From assembly GCA_023055505.1 (NCBI GenBank), contig JALIRH010000044.1, positions 4,340,001-4,404,000 of the forward strand: a stretch of 64,000 nt of DNA, read 5' to 3'. The translations under genes and the position numbers were made by a program. Under the pieces are notes generated by a model. That model saw only the letters and a program-made list of their open reading frames with translations, was not told where the DNA came from and did no database searches. Shown here in pieces: positions 32,813 through 47,800 of this stretch. The DNA comes from Callipepla californica brunnescens. Lineage: Eukaryota; Chordata; Aves; Galliformes; Odontophoridae. Within the stretch, counting starts at the first letter, position 1. The number at the start of each line of letters is the position of its first letter.

Positions 32813-35800
32813 GTACCGTGCTCTTTTCTTTCAGCTTAAACTTGGTCGCTTCAGAGGAAGTCTTGTTTTACAGGTTGCTCGTTCAGTAGTACACGTAAGC
32901 TAGGTGCTCAACTTGTGGGTTACGTTTCAGAGTTGATTTTTATTTAATTTTCCTTTCACTTCATATTGTAGGCTTCACCTGAATGGGTTTATTCTTATTC
33001 ATATGGTGCCTATGGCAATTCACTACTTCTCTTAATTAAATGGGATGTAACCGTTTTGGTGTTCAGCATGTTATCTGACTTAGAAGTCCCTTGTTCAGCA
33101 GCGGGAGTTCTTAAAGCAGAGGCTGTCATGAGTCTTGCAGTGCATCTGTATTGCAGCTCTGAGCTTACATCATGCTGGGTGCTGTAGCTGCTGCCTCTTA
33201 GTTTGGTTGGGTTATGGCAGTTCCATGTGTCTGATACCACAGTCGAAGCGGTAGCTGCTCAGCAGGCCAGCTGCAGGGAAAGCACGAGGCTGCTGATGGG
33301 AGTTCTGAGTAGGTGAGAGATGTTGCAGTGGTGGCGGTGTGATGAACCTGGCATGTGCCTTGCAAAGTGATAACCTTTAGTTTATGAGGTTGGTGTGATG
33401 CTTATGGAAGGAAGAAATGCGTGGTGGGTCGGTTCTCTCACCTCTTATTTGGCACGGGAGAACATGATACCTCTGTATCAGTACTCCGCTGCTTTGCAGT
33501 ATTGCGTGCTTGCACTTCGCAGTCCTTACAGAACCGTGTAGCTGCATAAGCTGACAGTACAGCAGTTTCTAATTTCAAGACAAGGGATCCTCTTTCCCCT
33601 GTATACCTGTCCGCATTTTTCATTCTTCTGTCTGCGTGTAACCCACTTGGGAGATGTAATATGATGCTTGAATCAAGGATACTCTTCTTCCTTTATGGAA
33701 ATCCATGCTAATGAACTGAAGCAGAAGTATTGCGACAGTAAGGGTGACTTTTGGCTAATGGGGTTACGTGCAAGAAGCTCCTCCGTGCACATAACTAGAG
33801 ATTTATATCAGTGTAGCTGAATTAGTGTAGTTGTGTGGACGTTCTCTTATTACACGCAGTATGGCCTTAATTAAACATGAGTCGGGGAATGTGCTGAGGA
33901 GCTTCTGGAGGCTAGAGGTGAAATGTAAAAAGGATTTTGTTTATTATTATTTTTTAGTTCCATGGTTGGTTATAGTGGTACCAAAGGTGCAAGCAGATAA
34001 ACTGTTGAGACAATACAGATGAAGGCAAGGGCTTTAAAGGATGCGTGAAGAGACTGGTAGGAGGACTGTGAGGAAGAAGGATTTGAATTTCGTGTTGTCC
34101 AAAACAGGAGACTGCAACTCGATGCACTGAATTATATCTATGGCCTAGTATTGTAGGCTGGTTATGCCCAGCTTCAAAGTGTCGTAGGTTTCTTCTAAGA
34201 GCTCAGCACTTACTAGAGATTTGGCTTTTATGTTGTATGTTTTAGGATGATAAATTAATGATTTAGGTGCTTGCTGTAATGATTTCTTTATTAATAATCT
34301 GGTTCTTATAATCAAATACTTTAGTACTCCAGAACATGGTTAAAAGATCTGTAACTTCCTGGTCAACCTGAGTAATAGAGAGGTAGAGGAAACTGATTGG
34401 TTATGTATACAAGTCTGTAGGGGGCAGACACAGTGACAGATCAATTTTGTGCAATGTTTGAGGCTGCTAGTGAATATTCTGAAGAACAAAAGCAAGCAAA
34501 AACAGAAAATTTCTCAGCAGTGAATTTTCTGTTCTAGAGCAGAAGTTCAAGCAGTGAATCGCTCAGGTGGAGGGAGAACTGTGAAGTAATTTTGTAGCTA
34601 TGGTCTGGCATGGGAAGCAGAAAGCTTACTTTTTTATTTTTTTTCCAGCAGTTGTTTATTATTGTAACATTTCAGCTTCCATGGAGTGTGAACCCCTCCT
34701 GGTTAAGCTGTGTATGTGTCTGGAGAATGCTCCTGCGCTGCTGGGAGACTGTATGAGTCCCTTAGAGTGTGTGTTGTCTCTGGAGGCTGATGAATGCGTT
34801 GAGGATGATGGTACATAAGCATACAAAAGTAAGATTTGGAAAAATGATTTGTTTTGCTACCTGACATCTCCAATTATGAGATCTAGAATCGTATCAGAAG
34901 TGAACAGATTTGGTAAATTGCCCTCAGCCCCTCTAGTTCTAGAAGGTTAATAGTAAAAACTGAATCTGTCAAAAACTAGACCGATGGTAGCTGCGGACTG
35001 TAATAAGAAGGGACAGTATGGGCAACACATAAGGAATTTTGAAATACTTGTGATACTGTTTGTCATCTTGGTACCTCTTTAGTGAGCTGCTGTGGAAAGG
35101 GTTTGTTCAGACAGCTGCAGTAGACACTGGTACCCTGATAAAAAGAGCTCTGGCTCGCACATCGCTCATTCCAGTTAGCTTTAATCAGTGAACGTGGGTT
35201 AAAACACATTAGTGGATTCTAGCATATCTGAAATTTCTGTGCACATCGGCTTGTAAATTGAAGTTAACTGTGGTTTTGGATTGGATCCAGGCATGTGTCT
35301 GAAACATGGCCCATGCAAAGCAAGCCCTCACTATCAGAACTTTGATTTGTTCTAATAATGGCTTTGGATCCACTTCAGATAATTTATTTCTAGTCTTTGA
35401 TTCACTGAAGGAGCCTTCCTAAGGGTTATACTGGAGAAGAACTAGCTCCCTTTGTCTCTGCTGGCGGCATAAAGGCCAGAATACTCTCAGACAGCAGCTG
35501 TGTTTGGAGTTATCCTTTTTGGTTTACTTGTAGATATTTGTTTCTTAAAGTTGGACTACTCATTGATGGTCAGGGGTAGGACAGTATCTGGGTTGCAAAG
35601 TGATGTGAAAGAGTGAGGTTTAACACATTAGTGGTGCTTAAAAATAGCAGGATTTCACTGTCAGAGCAAATAGCATTTATTTTAAATGATAAACTCTGGG
35701 CACTCCCTCAAGCGATTTCTTCTTGCTTCCTCCATTGCACAAATGGTTGTGGCTGCTGAGCTGGGTGAGCTGTAGTATTGTTCATTCAGAACCGCATCTT

Positions 35801-38800
35801 ATTATATTTAATTTTATAGATGGAACGATCAGACAGTGCACTCTTTGTAGTAGTTAATACTTTGGTCTGTATAAGAATTGTATGCAATATATGAAACTGC
35901 ATACACTGATGTAGGCTACTACCATCTAAATGAAGGCTGGTGATTTTGGCAGTTGTGGAAGCATCACCTGGTGCTGTAAGTTGTTGTGAACCTTTGCAGC
36001 TCTTCCCTGGTGTAGACAGTTTAGAGGGCAGAATGGAGGCTGTCATCCCAGCCTCTGTAAGCAGGAACAAAAGTAAACATTTAAGGAACTCTGCAGCAAT
36101 TTCAACACAGGATGAAAGATAAGAACATTGCGTTTGAAATTTGAGTTTAAAATATTTGTGTTCCTAAACATAGTAACATTCTACCTACAGCAGAAAATAA
36201 TGGTTGCTTTAAAATCTGTAGGGCTTTTTTTAGGGTCAAGCCACATCAGTTTTTTTGAGCCTACTTTCCATGCGAGAAAAAAAATGAAGAGAACTGTAAG
36301 GGTGCGTCTGAATGGCTGATTCAGAGGCGGCATCAAATCCTTCCTTCCCTTTTCTCTGCCCCCATTATCACCATTTTAATAGGTCACCTTGTCTGTTGAA
36401 ATGGCTATAGATGCATTGACAGTCCGAAGAACCTTCTGTCTTGCTACAGCTTTGCCTGGCTTGCCCACTTGCTTTTTGAAGGGGATGGTAAATGAGTATC
36501 TTGTGCAGTTCTCATTATTGTTGCCAATGCTATACTGATCCTACATGCAAATGTCTCTTTAAGAAAGATTTACTATAATCCAGAAAACAGTTGATGCCTA
36601 ACTTCTTGCACATAAACCTGTAAGCCACATAGCATTTAATTTGTGTATACATACAGAATTCTTAGAAAGCAGCATGGAAGGGAATTAATAATAAATACTT
36701 GTCTCGCCTGTTTCCCATTATAGCAGAGTATAATGTTTTCATCTGTTCATTTAATCAAAAATACATCGTCATTGTTAGATGAACAAAAACATGCTTCACA
36801 GCAGTGCTGCTAGTTGCAAGCCAGCCTTTTTAACAAATACTCTCTCGGTTTATCAGGGTAATTGGAAATTGCTCCTTGGAGGCTGCTGAAACCATAACAA
36901 ATGCAGACTGTAATGACTGTTTGTGATCAGGAGACTGCAAAGCAACAAAGAAAAGGACTTTGCTGCAGGCTTGCTGGCTCATTCTTGTTTTGCTTGCAGA
37001 CTTGAAACTTAACCAGTAGTCAGTTATTAAATAGCTGGCAGGATAATAGCTATTATGTTACTCTACTATATGAACACATCTCCTCATAAATGGCTTGTGT
37101 ACTTCAGATAATGTAAGACTTGTTCTGACTACCTTCCAAGTGCAGCAGAGTTGTGTTGGTCATTCATAAAAGAAAATATCAGCTGTAATGAGAAAAGCAA
37201 ATTGTCATTGTTTCTAAAACATTAAAGAACCCAATAGTTCCTCCAAAATGCAGTCAGTCTTGTTGAATTGCGTGGACTTTTGGCAGAATCTGTCCCCTTT
37301 TTCCTCTTTGCTGTTGATGGGTGTTGGTGATTTCATGCCCTTTCTCCAGCTTAGGAAGGGCTGCTTCGCTGACTTTCTGCCCAACTCGCCAGATGCTGTC
37401 ACAGGCTCTGAGAAGCTGAGTGCCTGTGCCAAAACAACTGAAAGACTCTGATCTTCGTATTCCCATCTCACCAGATGTACTTTTAGAAGTCTATGTGGTA
37501 GAGCTACTTGCACATCCTTCTAAGCATCTGAGAATGTAAATGAGCAACAAATGACACGATCTGACACTAAAGTGAGCAAGAATGAAAGTACACTATGAGG
37601 TTACTTTAACCATTTGGAAGATATATTTATAGGTTTTGCTTCCTAATCTAAGTAACAGTGTTTAGACCTTTTTCAGCAAGTAGTTTTTGGCCTCTGTGGG
37701 TTTTGTTTTAATTGTTTTTTCAGGAGTGCGCAGTGAAATCTTAAATATTGATTTCAACAGGTACATAGAGGAGAAGTACGTCCTGGTGATGCATGCGGAA
37801 AGATTATTATTTATTTTCAAAGGCAGAAAAGGAAGCTCTTCATCTCCCCAGTAGCCTTATTGTTTCTTGTGGCCAGAGGTGTGTCATTTTCTCATAGCTG
37901 TCCTGACTTGTACTATCCAAAAGTTGGAAAGATGCAGCATTCTAATAGAAATGTGTGAAGACCTCAGGTTGTACCAGCTTATTCTTACTCTCGTCAGTGT
38001 GTATCATGTCTATACGTAAATGAATTGATTGTGCAAGGAAAAGGAAACAAAGTTGATCATCATGTAGACTGACTGTTAAGTGAGCATGCCAAGAACTTGT
38101 TTCTTATTCCTGTTAACAAAAAAGTGGTACCATATCTGTCCCAGAACTTGAGTTGAAGATGAGTATTACTAGATAATAGTATTAAAGCATTCTGGTGGCC
38201 TAGAAGAATGCCTGAAGGTGGTAGAAGTTTGTAGTATGAATTTCATTGTGTTGTACATATGAACTTCAAGTGGCTGTAAAACACATTTATAGCTGTTAGT
38301 GCTTTATTAGAGCTGTCACCAGTTACTTTAATGCAACCTTGTCTTAGCTGTGAGAGAACCAGGCACATAACACAGACTTTATCTGTAATGAATAATTCAG
38401 TACCTCTGTAGTTAGTTCTGTCCCATTTCTTGTGTCAGTAGACAGAAAGCTCTGAGGTGCAGATAAGGGGGAGGGAAAAAACAGCCCTTCCTCAACTGAT
38501 GACTAGAAAAGAGCATGCATTCTATAAAATGTAAAGCAATGGAGTGCTGCTACAAACCAACAAGCCTGCTGAAAGCATCGCCTTCATTCTTAGTAACTAT
38601 TCAGAAGGTCAGATAGTGTGACTGAGGGCTGCTCGAGTGTACGTCCGTGTCCTGCTTGCTTCCTTCTCTTGTGATCTCCTTATCTCTTATTCTTGTGCAC
38701 CCACATCCTTCAAAAAACAAAACTCCCCAAAAACCCTCTCATCAAATTCCAATTAAAATCTTTTTCTTTTCTCCTTTTTTCTCCCTTTAGGTATTCCTGT

Positions 38801-41800
38801 CTCTCAGCAGCACTTAATTTGGAATTCCGTGGAATTGAAAGATGATTATTGTTTGAATGATTATAAGTAAGTATAGAATTAAATTGCAAGGAATGTTTCA
38901 AATTGCTTATTAGCATAGCCAATAGAGAATGTTACGAAATATTCATTTATTGTTATTTCCAGCATTTCGGAAGGCTGCACTCTGAAGTTAGTTCTGGCTA
39001 TGCAAGGTGGACCTATTAACACTAGAAGAGGTAGGTGCTAACTTTGTTAAAAACTAATGGTTTCATGTAGCAACTTAAATCTGTGAGCAGCTTCTCTTAA
39101 CTATTTCAGGCAAGCAGACTTCAGTTTCCAGTTAATTGGAAAATACTTGGTATTTTTTTCTGAGTGTAACAAATGCACCATCTCTTTTAATTTTGTTTGC
39201 CCTTAGTTTGAGTATCTTTGTATAGCATCATCAAGTCTTAAAGTCAACAATAGTTCACCTGTGGGAGAAAGAAATGCTACCATAACATCATTGTTTAATA
39301 AGAAACAGGGATTGCTTTAGGTTTGGTTTTGTGGATCGTCCATAGAGGAATGAAAACTGCAAATGGAGAAATCCCTTTAATAATTTTCACTGGGAAAACA
39401 GTCAGCGTGTCTTTTACCTTGCAAATTCCAAGTGTAAACTGATCTGAGCTCTCAAAGGTGATGAAAACATTGTGCCTAACTGCTTTAATGTAATGGAGCC
39501 TTAGTTGGGCTGCTGTCCTAAGTATAGTTTACCAGAGATACTTTTTGTAAAACCAGGTGTATTTACATTGTAAACTTAACTGAATTAACATTTTAGGTTG
39601 TATCACTGTAGGAGAATTGTTAGTCTTTAAAAGAACTCAGTGCCCTAAGAGGCCGGATGGTCATCTGGCAGCAGCTGACAGCTGGGTGATTTGAGCTATG
39701 GCAAGTTTTCTGTAAACATTTAGGTGCTCTTCCTGAGGATTCTCCTGTTAGCTGTCCTGAGCGCTCTTAGTAAAAGAACCCAGGGGTCTGCTGCCTTAGT
39801 GGAAGAAACACGGCTAGGGCATTACTTTTTACCATGAAAATTGAGCTCAACTGTGGTTTTCTTCCGATTCTGTAGTGATCGAGTTACCCAAATGTAGGCT
39901 GGTTTTTTTTGTTTTTTTTTTTTTTTGTTTGTTTGTTTTTTTTTTTCAGTAATTTTAATTTGGACCCATTCTTCTGACTCTGGAATAGGCTCACCTCTAA
40001 AACATTTAAAAATTATTTTTATTGGTTAACTGTTTTCTCTCATATCTGTCAGAAAATCTGAGAGTGGAATGGTTTAGAGTACCTAAACTCTAAGGAGTAC
40101 CTCTGGAATGGATTTGAATGATCTGAAAATACAGTGTGATTGACAGAAGTCGAAATAATTTGGTTTTATTCTGTTTTGTTTTATTCTCATAGTTCCTCTG
40201 AAAGACCCTATAAGGGAAAGAGCTGAATACATGGATCCTAGCAGAGATGAGATCTGGGAGAAAAAACCATCTAACAAACATGTTACCTTCTTAGTATATC
40301 GAGAAGGAGATCAGAATTTCTTCCGTGTGGCAGAACCAGGGGTTGGTACTTCAACTCCGTTGTCTCAGTCTTTCAGGTAAAGTTGGTTTTAATCATTATA
40401 TGGCATCACCATCTTGAAGAATAATGCAATTTTCAGCTTTATTTGTCAAAAGAATATCCGGAGTGTTGGAATAGTAGAGCACTAAGGGATGCCAAAATGC
40501 TTTAAGTGGTTGACGTGACTACACAGCAGTGCTCTGTGCTGGGTGATCATGCTGACTGTTGTCTATTGCTGTGTGTCAGTAAAGTGAGTTAGTGCTGACC
40601 TTGTACTTGAGGCAGTTCTCGACATTCTAGCCCTTTCTCAAAGGCAGTTTTATACTAGTGAGAGTCAACTTGCCAATAAGGATATTAAAAATTTCTATTA
40701 ATAATAAAAAAAAGTTATTACAGTTTTTCTTTTACACATCAAGATATTTGTTTAATATCATAAAAGTTGCTATGTCCTCAGTATAAATCTTCTTTTCCAT
40801 ATGGAAATGAATTGTGCAAGTGATTAGGCAGGACGATAAATGATTGTCAGTGCAAACTGACAGAGTTTGCCTAAAGTTTTAGAGAAACTTTACTTCTTTC
40901 TATTTTTGTCTTTTCTTAGAAAAAAAAAAAAAACTGAAGTAATTATTAATAGAACTGACCTTTAAGCATAACTTGACCTTGGTTTAGCTGATGTTGAAAC
41001 ACCTTATCTCAGAATCGAAGTACTGGTATTATCAAAGGAATTAGACTGTCACTTAAGCTACTGTTTTATAGTAAACAGGCTGCTAGTCTGAATCTTTTTC
41101 TGACGCTATCAAAATTGATAAAATATATTGGAAAAAATATTATGTTGTCTTTACTGTTGCTTTGGGATATAGGTTTTTTAATCCCCTGAAACACTTAATA
41201 TTTGTTTGTTTGTACGATAGTTTTAAGATAGATTTTGAAATGCTAGCTACATTTTCTCCAAGCCTAAGTTTTGCAGTGTTTTAGTTAGCTATTCTTTTCA
41301 CTGTTTACAAAGTGAAACCAAGGTCATGTTTTTCACATTTGAAAATTCAGTGACTGCAGTTTAGAAATTAGGTGTAGTTTTAGGTTTTGTTTAATTGCTC
41401 TCCAGACTGTTTTACTTTCCTTGCATTTAATTGTTAAAGCCTGTCAAAGTGTAAAGTACATGCAGTGATTGTTGTCTCTGGATAAAAAGAAAATATCTGA
41501 AATTGTGGAGGAGTGCTGGCAGTGCTTTAACTGTATGCTGGTTGTCTTTGAAAGACATGTTCTGTAAGCAAGAATTCAAGAATGTTGACACCAATGGAGA
41601 AAGTCAGTTGAGAAATGGGTTCAAAGTATAATGAAGAACAAATCTTCCCATCCCACTTTTATAGCTTTATATTCAAATTAAAGGAGAAACTCTTTTAATC
41701 TTTTTTTTTTTTTTATCCATTTAGTCAGGAAATGCAAAAAAAAACAAACAACTTTTTCATATAGAGGGGGAAAGCAAAGCATGGGACTGTTACATCCCTC

Positions 41801-44800
41801 TTCTTTCAGTCCTTTCCTTGAAGGAAGGGAAGTTCAGAGAATGGTTTTGAGTTAATGACTTAAATCTTTGCAGACTTAAAATTCTGGGATGATTGTGTAG
41901 TATTGAATCTTTGCCAGGAGAGGCATGTAATGTGCGTGCCGACCATCCCTGTACAGAGCTGTTCAGTGTCTGGTAAGAAATGACTGGACTGTTCTGCTGC
42001 TTTTTTTCAGTCTGCTCTTAAAAGTCTGTCTCCCATATGTGTTACCTTCTGAATTTTGCTACGTTTTAGGAAAAGGATTGGAAAAGTCAGTACAAAAGCA
42101 CTGGCTCTTGACTAGATTATTTTTATTGGTTAACTGTTTTCTCTCATATCTGTCAGAAAATCTGAGAGTGGAATGGTTTAGAGTACCTAAACTCTAAGGA
42201 GTACAGGAGTAACTCTAAGGATTTACAGGAGTCAGAAAAGATGCCAGCTTTGGTACTGTGCTTTGGTACTGACTTACCCATCACCTTTAGTTGTTGGAGA
42301 GAAGAAATTTTTGTTTGATATAATAAAACATTTTTACGAAGGCGAGGCAGTCACCTGATTGTCACGATTTCTCGATGTTGACAGCCTCATGGAAGAATTG
42401 AAATACTCTTTAGAAAGCATTATGTATGGGATTGAAAAGGCATCGATTTGTAACGAATGGACATTCAGAATGATTCGTTTATTTCTGTCAATTGTTGGAT
42501 GTGTGTTACTGACTAATGCTTCCTAGGAAAAAAGCAAGTCAGATTCTGATTTTAAAGTGTTGAAGTTTTGCATTCCTTTGGAATACGAATTGGAAGAATA
42601 TGGTGTGAACTTCCAGTGACTGCTGAATTAGACTATTTTGGCTTAGGCCTAGAAATTCTTATCTGTATGCTTTTTTTCCAAATGTGAGATTCTTTAGAAA
42701 CCTAAACTGATCCTTTTTTATTTCTTTTATTTTGAAAAGGAGAAATAGAATATCACATCCACACGGGTGACCCCTCCATTTCCATTTATGGTGAGAACAC
42801 CCCTCAGGATGGATAGAGATTTGGACTTTCCTTCCATGCCAGTGTCTGGTTAATTGGAAAACTGATCAGCTTGTTGTCTGAGTCGGTGTTAACAGCTTTG
42901 GCCATCCCTTCAGGAGTCACTTGTGGAACTGGATATTCCCTCTGTGGGGAAAATATGTAGCGTGTGTGAGCCAACTGTCTATGGTGTAACAACTTCCCAG
43001 AAGTGGGACTGTGTTTCAGCATCATCATTTTTTGTGAGCACTCTAGTAAGGAATGCTCATGTTCTAAAATAATGGATTTGGAATGTCTTTGCATACAGTT
43101 TTTCATAATGCTTTGTCAACAGATCAACTACAGCTTTGACTTTCTAGTTGTGAGAATACGCTGAGAACATAATTAAGTCAGAGGTGAAAACAATTTTTAT
43201 TCCTTTCAGTGGTGGTTCGGTTTATAACTTATCTGCTGCTGATGAAGATAAGACAGAAGCATCACCTTCTGGCCAACAGATTTTTGAAAATTCGATTACT
43301 ATGAATAAAATGAAACTGCTCAAGGCGAAGATGGAGAACATGAATTTAAGTAAAAAGGTGAAACTGATTTAAATTCTTCTATGATCAGAGAGTTTGCACT
43401 TTCCCAGGACGGGCATTTTAGAAAGCAGATCAGGTACTTTGCTGTCTGGGCAAGTGGAGTGGTAAAGGGAATGTGATTTATTATCTGCTGTTTACAAAGA
43501 CGAACAGTACCACAAACGTTCTTCTTCCCTGGGGCATTGGCTTCCCTTGAATCTACCTGTGAGTATTCAAAGAATTCAGTGCTTGTCGTGGATGTATTTA
43601 CATTATTTTTGTGGTGGTTGTTTTGTTTTCCTTCTGATACTTTACTGTTGTTTTCCCGCACTCTTCCAGTAGAGAATGAACAGTGTTTAACTTAAATGGA
43701 ACTGATTTCTAATTTCACTGAAGAATTACTGTAACTAAGAGTTTTGTAAATATGAGAACGAGATTGCCTAGCAGATAAAACATTAGGCTGGTATTCAGGA
43801 GATCTGGATTAGTAAAATTCTTTAATGTCAGTCTTGGTTCCCTAGATGTAAAATGAAGACGTAAAATTCCTTTTTTTGTCTGAGACTGCAGCTCTGAATA
43901 ACTTCACTGGCATTCTGGCTTCCCTTTTCTTATTCCTCTGACATATGGTCTTTTCAGATTATAATCTCTGATCGTGATATTCTGATGTTGGTGTGAAGTC
44001 TTGGTAGTTAGGAACAGGAGAGAGAGTAGTGTGAATGATATGGTGTTTTTTTTCTGACCTTATGCTGTCAGAATTCCTCAGAATGTGGTCTCAGCCAGGT
44101 CTCTTATTGCCTCCATAATTCAAGTACTAAGTGTTGTTGATTTTATTTTATTTTTTTTATAGACTAAAAAAACTGTCAAGGTGAAACCTCGTCCTCCAAC
44201 ATCTCCTCGACCATCTAGTGGCTCAGCAGCTGCTGCTCATCACCGGTTTTTAAGAGTGCTCCCTCGTATTGGACAGTCCTGCCTAGCTCCTTCTGGGAAT
44301 TCGTGTCCTTCAGAGCCTTCCCAGAATGCACTTACAGCATTGGCTTCTTTGGCCACTGCTGGTAGAACAATGCCGTCCACAGCTAATGACTTTCTTAAGG
44401 AAGATGGCACCTGGCAGAGCAATTCTTGGTCTCAGTCAGTTAGCAGCATCAGGTTACCACCAAAAATACCTCGAGTTGAACTAGGAAATGCAAAAATTCC
44501 TACAAATAGTATTTTGACTCCTGTTTCGTCTCTGCCTGCAAATGTGGAACAAGTGTCTAAAAATGTGATTTCAACAGCAACGGAGGAGGATTCTGTTTTG
44601 TATCCAAATCGAACAAATGTAGAACTGTATGGAGCAGAAGAAAAGCCTCTATCTGAAACAGGTACTTTTGCTCTGTTTACGGAAGGAAACTCCACTGAAC
44701 AGTGCAGAGAGATATATGACATAGGAAAGGTGAACCCAGAACGTGAACTCTCAGATGGTGATGAGGAATCTAAGGTTATAGAACAGCACAAGAAACCTAT

Positions 44801-47800
44801 AAGTAAAGTTCTGAGCACTGCAGCAATGGGAACTCGTCTTCTCAGTACTCGTCATTTGAGTCCTCAGAAAAGTATGCTCTTGTTACCTCTTTGGTATTCA
44901 TCTCAAGTGGCACATCATAGTTCTCTGAAACCACAAACACGATCCAAATGCTTTGAGTCTTGTAACTTGAGAGTAGGTAAGTAACATGACTTAAATAATA
45001 ATTGAAGATGACTCTTTAATGGTTCCTGATTTATCACGTGTTTAGAGGACAAAAGTCTTATCTTTTTGAAGTATGCATCTTTTCAAGTTCTTGCTGTTAC
45101 CCTCTGTAGTGTGTTGTAACCTTTCCTATTTTAAGCAGTTCTTTAATACATGAATGTCATCCTGATCTTCGTGGATTAAACTGTGACTCTTTCCTAACTT
45201 TATTAGTACCTAACAAGTCCTGCATGTTATCTTTAGTTGTTAATATGACTTTCTGCTCTGAAGTTTCCAAAAGACGTGTCCTGTCAATACTTTTGGGTGT
45301 ACTAGAATCAGAGGGACTGTTTTGGTTGGTAGCGTTGTCTTTAGGACTGCAGCCTGAGCCAGGAGGATTTGGCAAAAGGAAAGCAAGGAAGGTATGGATG
45401 CTGAAGGCCGTTGATATCATGCAGATTTCCTCTAGTTTTTGTGACAAGCATTGATCTTTCTTCTGTAGTCTAGGTAACTGTAGCATACGTAATGCTTAGC
45501 ATCTATTGAAAATGGGTGTTGTTAACCTGAATTTGAATATCTGGCGTTATTCTCTTGGGAGATATGTATTTGTCTAGAGGAGCACTTTAAAAAAGCTCCT
45601 AATCCATGTGAGTTGATCTCTAGCCTGGAGGACCCAAGCTGTGTGCTAAGAGCAGAAGAATGATTGTGAGCTTAACTGTGAAAGAATTAATGGGTTGTGT
45701 CTCCTGCCTCTTCTGTGGAATAATACCAGACCAGGAGAATAATTGTCCTGATTGTGTTGAAATGTTCATTTAAAGAAAGCTAACAATAATTTAAAGAAAG
45801 CTAACAAGATTTGCTAAATCTTGATTTTCATTTTTATTTCTTCCTCACTTGTGCCTATATTAAATTGCATGAAAACCATTGGCAGTTAGAAGAGGTCTGA
45901 CTCACTGTAGCTTGTTCTGAAGATGGTGAGTTTACATATTTAGTAACAACTCTCAGCACAATCAGCTTTTCTTCATATATTTGAGTTGCAGTTTGCAGGC
46001 TTTCTCATTTGTCTTTATGATCTTTGAGAGAGAGGCATGTGTTCTAGGACATAGAGATTACTTTTCTTTATGTTCTTTACAGTTACAGAGCAACAGCCAA
46101 GAATTATGGGACGAAAGGAGTAAAATGAGTTTTTAAGTTCTTAAGTCTAAGGAATATCCACAGAATGTCTTATGAAGCTACATAGTTAATCATGCACTTC
46201 TACTGCAGTTTTTATGTGCCAGCAAGGTTTTAAAACGTTGCTGTATTTATTTGGTAAACTTGAGTTATTAGCTACTGCGTGTGCTCTATGCTGTGTACTT
46301 GAATGTTCAATCAGTTCTCCAGAAAGCTGTGGTGTGTAGTGCTTTCCCAGTTGCACTATGAATTTTCATTTTGCATTTGGGAATAACGTTAGTAAATGTT
46401 TTATTTCTTCTGTAACTGCTTGCTTATATGAATTTTTAGCAGATGCAGATTAATAATAATGTATCACAATCATGTGTTGCACTGCCTTTTCCAAAGGTGT
46501 TCATAAACTTGAGATGTGTTCTCTCTTTTGGCTTTTGTGATTTTATTTTCTGTTTGGGCTTGATGTTCCCCTTTGATGTATCCTAAGAAATGCAAAATAA
46601 ATCGGAATTTTTGGAAGGTAACTTTAACTTGTTTGTGGTCAGGAATAAATAAAATTCTTCACTGTCTCTCTACATCTGAAAGCAGGTGAAACAACCCATC
46701 TTCCACCTGTGAATGGCTCAATTCAAGCAAAAAAGAAAATTGCAAAGCATTGCTTTCTCTGTGGCAAGAAAACTGGATTGGCAACCAGCTATGAGTGCAG
46801 GTAGGCTTGGTGTATAACTAGCTGCTTAAGGTAAATAGCTGGGATAACCAAAAGGTTTTCTGTGCTGCGTGATGTTCACTAAAACCTAGCACGTCAAAAA
46901 ACAGCTCCAATGAGCTCCAAGAAAAAGGTTTGGAAACACTGTAGCTGCTCTGCTGTGGAGGAGTACACATCCTGCTTGGAAACTAAAGAAATGCATGGTG
47001 TCTTGTAATAGAAAAGCCTGATACAGGGAGAACTTACTACGGACTTAGATTCTGCCAAGTGTGTTAATAATAATTATAGTATGAACAACTTGAGCAAAAA
47101 AAAAAGTTTTTGCTATGTTTTAAGAAAATCTCCCTCAGATCTGACCCTATTATAACACATGTGCACCGTTTGATTGCTTCTTAAGAATTTGTCTTTGACG
47201 CATTTTAATCCTTCCATGTGTAAGAATTGTGAAACTTCAATCACTTTTGAACGCCTAGAATATCTCAAAAGCTGAATGCTAGAGTGCTGGTCCCACAAGT
47301 CATGGCTCGCAGATGGCGGGAGAGAGAGAAACATTTCTGTCTTTGTCTTGGTTGTGTACAGTTGTGCTTTCACTAAGATATTCTTGATATCATTTGCTAT
47401 GAAGAAGCAAAGGCTAGAAGCTGCTGCACTAAGGGCTGTGTTTGAAGCTGATTGGGGTTCATGCCAGTCAGCAGCAGTAAGAACAGAGCTTCTGCCAGTG
47501 GGGAATTCTGACGGGAAGTTTCACAGTGAGAAACTACCTTCTTAATGATTCTTCTTTGGTTTTTTGAAACACCTTTTGTCTGCTGTACAATTTTCTACTG
47601 AGTCAAGGTGGAACCTCTTCTAGAAGTAACGAAGCAACTTGCTCAAGGTTAAAAATGAAGCTCAGAAAAATGGGGGAAGTTGTACATCATGAAGTACGTG
47701 ACCTTACTCGAATGGAACATCAGCCAAGCAGAGAATGCAGTCTGGTGATTACAGAATCAAGTACAAAAGGAGAACAAAGTTGTTAGGAGGCACGAAAGCC

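Noticed and set aside
45157..45486. 109-codon minus-strand frame antisense to ZFAND4 copy 2, partly kept in copy 1
   Set aside because: Polar and protein-like in composition, but no similarity recognised and no promoter or splice context. It probably reflects the relict sense exon.
47276..47545. Open frame with MKKQRLEAAALRAVF shared by both ZFAND4 copies (also 24369-24572)
   Set aside because: Lies in the intron between the two AN1 exons and has no counterpart in the family. Its persistence is expected from recent duplication.
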